Assembly (NCBI GenBank): GCA_050084515.1
Contig: CM114272.1
Coordinates: forward strand, 6,076,001 to 6,140,000
DNA length: 64,000 nt
Source of the DNA: Blasia pusilla
Lineage: Eukaryota > Marchantiophyta > Marchantiopsida > Blasiales
Direction of reading: 5' to 3'
Shown: piece by piece, positions 58,201 to 64,000 of the stretch
Numbering within the stretch: position 1 is the stretch's first letter
Layout: the number at the start of each line of letters is the position of its first letter
Notes under the pieces: generated by a model
Database searches by the model: none
Told to the model about the DNA's origin: nothing
What the model saw: the letters and a program-made list of their open reading frames with translations, nothing else
Position numbers and translations under genes: made by a program

Positions 58201-58524
58201 CACTTGCTTCTCCCATCGCCCTCCGTGCTTGCACACCAAGAACATCACCAACTCTCCATGAACTCTGATCAGTTTAACGTGAAAGATTGAGGAAGCCTAG
58301 TCTGTTTCCTGGCTTCCCCTCGCTATGGATCCAACTCTACGGCTGCTCCACGCCTGACAACTGCGGCGGCCTCCATCTGGGCAACCCCGCACATCCAACC
58401 AGGATCCTCCATATGTCTGGTAGCTCCATATGATGTCGATGCCATGGATCCGGCATCGGGTAATCTCAATGCCATAGCGGCAATCTGCTCCTGTAGTTGA
58501 TGTATCTAAGCATCCATCCTAGCC

Positions 58525-59841
58525 TCACGCCCTAGACGCGTCTCCCTCGACGCGTCTAGGTGGTGGGCCTCTACCTCCTCCACGGGCAGCTCCACCACCC
58601 TGTCGGGCAACTCCAACTCCTCGTCCCCCAACGGGACCACTTGGTGCACGGTCTCTAGGCCCACCCGGACCGGCTACTCGCTCGAGTGCCCTCTCTGGCC
58701 CTCGGTCTAGACGTAACTCCGGGTGTAAAATGAAACACCTGGCGCGTGTATGACCATACCTCTGAAAATAGTCACACTGATAACCTCTTGGTGTAGCACC
58801 ATCTCCTCCTCCATGCTGAAGCAAACGTCTATGACCGTGACGAGTGCAATTACGCTGATGATGGGCTCCACCACATGACCAACAAGTAATCATAGGGGGC
58901 TGCTGCTGAGTCACATATGAAGGCACAGGTCTCTGTGGCATGGCCTCCCTATATCCTCCCTAAGCTCGTGGTGCCACAGTCGACCTATCTCCGAGTCCAT
59001 GTTGCTGCATAGGTGGTGCAGACAATCATGACTGCTCTCGCCCAGAACCCATGGTAGCTACGCTCTCCTCCACCATGTTGTGCTCAATGTTCTCGGCAGT
59101 CCTAAGAAAATCTCTCAACGTAGGGGAGGTGTTCATAAGGAGCATCCGCAGGGTCTGATCCAGCATCACGTACCATGACTAGATAGTCTGAGCCTCTATC
59201 ACCCCCTAAGTGACGTTGATCAACAGGCACAAGCGAGTATAAGCCTCACGCAAACTCTCACCTGGGCGCCTCTGGAAGTCGTGGATGCTCTACAACTTCT
59301 CCGTCTGTACCCCCTGGTAGCTTGCCCTCAACTCAACAAAGAACTCAACCACGGGGTTGAACCTGGGACGAACCCGACTAGACGGTGCAATAACTCCAAT
59401 GCGAGTGACCCCTCCTAAAACATCACTAGTGGAAGAGGAAGTAGCCTCTCTTGACTCCTCCTCCTCATCTGGAAACGGCTCCATCCATGACACATAGTGT
59501 GAGTCATAGTAGAGTCGCCATGCTCAATCTCCTAGGCATATCTCTGGGAGAACTCATGGTAATCGTCCATGGGTGCCCTCTCTAAATGCTGGAACATACT
59601 GTTCCATGCTGTAAACGGGTTGAACTCTCTAGAGTTCCTAGCCCGCTGTGAGTCACACCAACTCCTAAACTCCGCAATGAAGTCGTGTAGCTCTATAGTG
59701 CCTACAACACCCGAAAACCTACGCGGTCCTCTACCCTGGTTGTCCATCTCGTACGCCCAACTGGTAGGACCACTGAATGTGTACGGTGGATGCCTAACAC
59801 ACTCCTCTACATGCTCCCCCTCGTCTGAAGACGACACTTAA
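58525..59841 (-). pseudogene. Gag of element J with two zinc knuckles
   Basis: The capsid-like part reads GPRRFSGVVGTIELHDFIAEFRSWC, FNPFTAWNSMFQHLERAPMDDYHEFSQRYA, up to a TAG (59,532-59,534) where Gln is expected. The middle (VEFFVELRASYQGVQTEKL) is near 59,290. Zinc knuckles are CWSCGGAHHQRNC and CDYFQRYGHTRARC (second Cys changed to Phe). An Arg/Gly-rich tail ends at an opal or amber stop near 58,525. The protease seen in copy I was not found between gag and methyltransferase. Confidence 0.87.
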
Positions 59842-59982
59842 GGAGATTGAGGTGGTCTCTCACGTGGAGACTCTCGAAACCTCGCACCACTCTGGGTAAA
59901 CCCTCCAGAGCTACTCTCAGGTCCACTACCTCGCCTCTCAAAATCCTAAAAGGATGCCGTGATGGCCCTCGTGCCCCTCTTA

Positions 59983-60800
59983 CACGATCACTCTCAATCT
60001 CGCGAGTAAGCCGTCAATCACTCAAACTAAACATGCGGCACTCAATCTACACTCTCGCACTGAGACGTGTGCTCTGTGGGAACAAGCAGCGTGGTGCGGC
60101 AAATCAACTGATCTATCGTCTCATCGACAAACCATCCTCAACTTTGGACATCCCACACATATCTATGTCCCCTAAACCCATACATCATCGATGCTCCTAG
60201 CATCAACACGAGACCCAATATCCCAAATAACTTCCCAATACCTAGGAATCCCTCACACGAGTAGGGTAAGAGACCAGAATGGGTAATTTGACAATAATGT
60301 CGATGTCGCTCCTTGACAGCTACAAATATCGACCCCAACTCGGTCGTGGAGACAACTCCTCCAATCAGCAAGTCGTACTCCTCTTATCGCTCAAACCTCC
60401 TTGATGTGCCAATCCAGCGGTCCTCGTGCATGCCCCTCTCACACGATCACTCTCAATCTCCAAGTAAGCCCTCAATCACTCAAACTAAACATCGGCACTC
60501 AATCTACACTCTCGCATTGAGGCGTGTGCTCTGTGAACAAGCGGCGTGGTGCGGCAAATCAACAATCGTCTCATCGACAAACCATCCTCAACTTTGGACA
60601 TCCCACACATATCTATGTCCCCTAAACCCATACATCATCGATGCTCCTAGCATCAACACGAGACCCAATATCCCAAATAACTTCCCAAACCTAGGAATCC
60701 CTCACACGAGTAGGGTAAGAGACCGAATGGGTAATTTGACCGATGTCGCTCCTGACTACAAATATCGTCGTCGTGGAGACAACTCCTCCAATCAGCAATA
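59983..60800 (-). repeat. Recent tandem duplication in the gypsy leader
   Basis: About 390 bp (59,983-60,372) is repeated at 60,436-60,800 with long identical runs (for example through CATCATCGATGCTCCTAGCATC). Most differences are 1-8 bp deletions in the second copy rather than substitutions. Confidence 0.92.
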
Positions 60801-62095
60801 GCGCTCCTCAAACCTCCTCGAAACGGTCGGTGTACAAAGCGCTACAAACGGCACGGCACTCGGGAATGGGATGCGTCACTCGGTGGCATACTCTCCTCAA
60901 TTAGCAATTCACACGTTCTCCACCTTAGTGAAGGAGCGGCTCCGCGATGGAGACGGTGCGGTGCGGCCACAAGCGGCACAGCGCGGCAATCGGTGGCGCG
61001 TTGCGGCTACGGGCGTCACGGCACGGTACTCGATCATCATCGAGCGGTTATCAATCACAACATAGTAACATGAAATGAAAACTCAAACACCCTAACCCGA
61101 GGTCACCTACCATCACTGGTTGATGACGAAACTGTGATGACGGTGGCGGCCAAACCCAAAGTACGTAGTGGCGGCGCAAGTCAGAGAATCAACGGTGGCC
61201 GTGGAAGACCCTCCACTCCGTAATGGTGGCAATGGAAACCAAAGGGTGGACAACAGCCAAACGCGGCTCCAAGCAACGCTAGGCGGCGGCAACGGCTGAC
61301 CGTGGACGGTGGACCATTGACGGTGATAGTTGACCGTTGATGGTGACGGCGGACCATTGACGGTGAGGGTGATGGTTTACCGTTGGCCATTGACTGTGAC
61401 GGTTGACCGTTGACGGTGACTATGACGACGACGGCTGGTTTAGGGTTTTAACAATTTAACCCTAAAAATTGCCTAGCAATGGCAGTTTTGCAAGATTGAC
61501 CATAACTTTTAGCTCGCAACTCCAAATTGTGCACTATTTGTTGCACAGCGTGCACAACTTTATGGTCTACAATGGCGTTAAAAAATATTTTGAATTGGAC
61601 TAGTAAAAACTGACAGGGACTGTTGTAAAGCCCAATGTCTCTTTCTCCTACACAAAATTTGGCAGCGCTTCCGCGCTGATTTCTCCCAACGAAAATGTAA
61701 GACCTGTGAAAATAAAAATCAGCAAGCTACATGGTGCTCCCGAGAGCACGGGAGTGGGGTAACCTGCCCCCATACTCAATCTCTATCAAAAATTGGGCAG
61801 CGCTTCCGCGCGCCATTCTTCCACACGAAAAATCGGCAAAGGAAACATCACAAGTAAGCGGCTCTTGCTCCGGTGAGCACTCCCATGAACCGCTGAACGG
61901 GGAATATGATCCCCAACCTGAAAAACCAGCAAGTGACCAGCGAGCTCCCCTATGAAGCTCTCTCACTCACTCATTCTCTCTTTGTAAAATAAGATCCAAT
62001 CTCTCTCACAACACCATAGTTCTCACATGTGTGCACTCTCACATGTCTCTCTCAATGTCAAACCAAACCCATTCTCCTAATGAGAGGCTTGGGTT
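60801..62095 (-). other. Leader/LTR region of element J with GACGGTGAC minisatellite
   Basis: At 61,295-61,430 short units such as GACGGTGAC and GTTGACCGTT alternate, partly as inverted pairs. At 61,650 and 61,790 two copies of GGCAGCGCTTCCGCGC lie about 138 bp apart. No primer-binding site could be identified with confidence. Confidence 0.55.
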
Positions 62096-62490
62096 ACATA
62101 CACAAGGCAAGCAAGACCATAGCTCCGCCACCTCATGCCAAGAGGTTCAACAAAGAGAGAATGAGCTCTCAAGCTCTCTCTCCTTGAGGTATACCCCTCC
62201 CCTCTCCCAAGCTCTCTCCATGGTAACCTATGCTCCCAAGTCACCTCCTTGGCTCTTGACCTGATGTAGGAGGTCAAGGGTCACTTACCAAAATAGAAAG
62301 TCAATCATATACTCAAAATGGTACTTACCTTAAATAGTAAGTTCCTAAATATGGTTCCAAATGAGCCGAAACGAAGGGGAAAGAAACCTGCTCTCTCAGG
62401 TTTCCCAGGGCCTCAGTAGGTCATCCTCGACCTACTGAGACTATCCTCCACTACTCACGAAGGCGCTTTACTAGATCTCACTCATCTATC
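62096..62490 (-). repeat. 5' LTR (partial) of gypsy element J
   Basis: Direct repeat of 42,787-43,167 and inverted relative to 23,095-23,446. On the minus strand it lies before the gag leader, so it is the 5' LTR; the exact edges are unclear. Confidence 0.8.
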
Positions 62491-63660
62491 CTTAAAGACG
62501 TTACATAGTTGAGGAGAGTATATATACTCTAAGTTGATGGTGACATGCAATATGGAGTGATAATCTATTCTCCTAGGTTCTTGTGGACTGGCTTATGGAG
62601 GGTGTACCTTTGATCATGAGGAGACTCATTTGGAGCCTATCTTTAGATATCATTTCTCCTAAGTGGGTTTGGTAATATATTGCAACAAAGCTATGTTGAT
62701 TTATTAAGTATGAACTCGAGTCTCTTGTGTTAAGAGTGGACTAGGGTTCATATAAAGATTACACATTGTAGATAGTTATTATATATATAAAGATAAGTTG
62801 GAAGTGAATATAGTACTAGAATATTGGAAGTTTTTGCCTTTTATAGATATGATTGCATATCTAAAGGAGATTAATTGGATTTGTTACCCAATCTTTCGTG
62901 TAGATACCTTTGAAGATTCATAGGATTGATAAATTGTAGACATGACATTTTATTGATGATAACCAATGTATTTTGGTTAGAAATACATATATTTGCATGA
63001 CAAACCACACATGATATGCATGGGAAGAGTAGGCATATATATTGGTAGAGCCCAATGAGCGGGATATGGTGTTCTCTAGAGATACAACAATCATGCTTAT
63101 AATGTTGAAGGCATTGGAGAGACAAGTGGTGGATTAGGTATGGATATGAACAATCTTAATATTTGGATATTCGATTTAAGTTTTACATGGGGTTTAGGGA
63201 GGAGACTCTTTGAATCTCCTCCTTGTGCATAGTGAGAAGCCATGGTTTGTATATGATGGCTTATATTGGACCCCAATCCATTGGATTTTCTTAATCCTCC
63301 ATGAACCTTTCCCAAGGTTGCAAGTTCAAAGACAAACGCCACTAGGACAAACATGTCCTTGCAAGCCCGGGTTTCTGTGGCCCGTACTTGGGCCCACTCA
63401 CTCGCAATGTACTCAACTTGGGCTCCAACAAGTCGCAACTCAACCAGCATAACAACTCGCCTTCAATTCGAGCCACCGAGTATTGGTCCATGTTAGGGCA
63501 CATGAGGCATTTGTGGGCCTTGGACTAATGAGGTAAGACCAATCCTCCCATGGCAACTTAATAATAAATGTTTACATGGAAGAGTATCTTTCCAATATTT
63601 TCACTTATTTTATTTTATTGTTTCTAGTGAAATCGGATTTTAAAAAATTGTTCCTTCTTC
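62491..63660. other. AT-rich flank, no gene recognised
   Basis: No domain in the short frames. About 63,350-63,410 shares a repeat phrase with 7,690-7,760. A frame at 63,097-63,450 (-) is not recognised. Confidence 0.45.
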
Positions 63661-63662
63661 TC

Positions 63663-63713
63663 TTGGACTTGGATGTGGCATTGTACACTATACAATGCCA
63701 CGTCCAAGTCCAA
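63663..63713. repeat. Near-perfect hairpin, 23-bp stem and 5-nt loop
   Basis: Arms 63,663-63,685 and 63,691-63,713 match at 22 of 23 positions with loop CACTA. The one mismatch pairs TG on the left with CG on the right (G:U in RNA). Same build as the hairpin at 843-889 but a different sequence. Confidence 0.9.
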
Positions 63714-63907
63714 CGTAAAGGGTTATAGAGGCCAATGGGGCCATGATCCTAGCCACTAAGGGTACTGACCGAGAATTACAAAATTAAATCATAAAATGAA
63801 ACGAAGACTGCTACATTTATCCGAAATGTTGTGATTCGAACGTGAAAAAAAGGACGCTCATAAAGTTATTCTCTTTTAATAATTACATTTAAGTCATCTC
63901 AGCACAG

Positions 63908-63981
63908 GTTTCCGTGGTGTAGTTGGTTATCACGTCAGTCTAACACACTGAAGGTCTCCAGTTCGAACCTGGACGGAAACA
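63908..63981 (+). tRNA. tRNA-Val (anticodon AAC)
   Basis: A 74-nt cloverleaf: acceptor stem GTTTCCG pairs with CGGAAAC, discriminator A. The D-arm region holds TGGTGTAGTTGG (A box) and the T arm GTTCGAAC (B box). The anticodon loop CTAACAC gives AAC at 63,942-63,944, reading GUU-type valine codons through inosine. No intron; the CCA end is not encoded, as expected in a nuclear gene. The sequence is the usual eukaryotic/plant tRNA-Val form. Confidence 0.97.
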
Positions 63982-64000
63982 TTTGGCTTAAATGCCGTTT

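Overview
The window reads as nuclear DNA of a land plant: a eukaryotic tRNA-Val(AAC), an intronless plant-type DUF716/TMEM45 membrane-protein gene, plant-type Ty1/copia, Ty3/gypsy and CACTA (En/Spm) transposons, long (GA)n/(CA)n tracts, AT-rich spacers and telobox motifs (AAACCCTAA). The gypsy family seen here carries a DNA-methyltransferase gene, which makes a seed-free land plant (moss, lycophyte or fern grade) my best guess. That is inference; I cannot name a species.

Only two host genes are well supported: the DUF716 gene (40,008-41,162, +) in a GC-rich island, and tRNA-Val at 63,908-63,981. Almost everything else is nested, decayed transposons. By region: 1-2,200 unrecognised GC-rich DNA; 2,200-5,400 mostly AT-rich, with a small GC island at 3.3-3.85 kb; 5.57-8.96 kb two gypsy remnants; 9.05-9.8 kb GC-rich degenerate tandem repeats; 11.1-12.05 kb an about 180-bp satellite; 12.5-14.1 kb a minus-strand gypsy 3' half; 14.2-23.5 kb plus-strand gypsy DNA split by a copia element (16.8-21.8 kb); 23.9-24.7 kb another decayed reverse transcriptase/RNase H; 26.8-29.6 kb degenerate repeats; 30.6-34.3 kb gypsy LTR and internal pieces; 34.9-36.7 kb simple repeats and related satellite; 38.7-41.8 kb the host gene island; 42.8-62.5 kb a minus-strand gypsy cut in its integrase by a 10,255-bp CACTA element with a perfect 3-bp target duplication.

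The most interesting content is the gypsy family itself. Pieced together from several damaged copies, its order is LTR - gag (two zinc knuckles) - protease - C5 DNA cytosine methyltransferase (motifs I, IV GWPCQ, VI ENV, VIII, IX and X in canonical, DNMT3-like order) - reverse transcriptase (YIDD) - RNase H - integrase - PHD finger - LTR. The methyltransferase is seen in three copies and the PHD finger or its remnants in three to five, so neither is a one-off capture. The element would thus carry a chromatin reader and a DNA methylation writer. The premature stops in all these elements are mostly TAG where Gln (CAG) is expected, the trace left by deamination of methylated cytosine in CHG context. 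All element copies look dead. Boundaries given for decayed parts are approximate.
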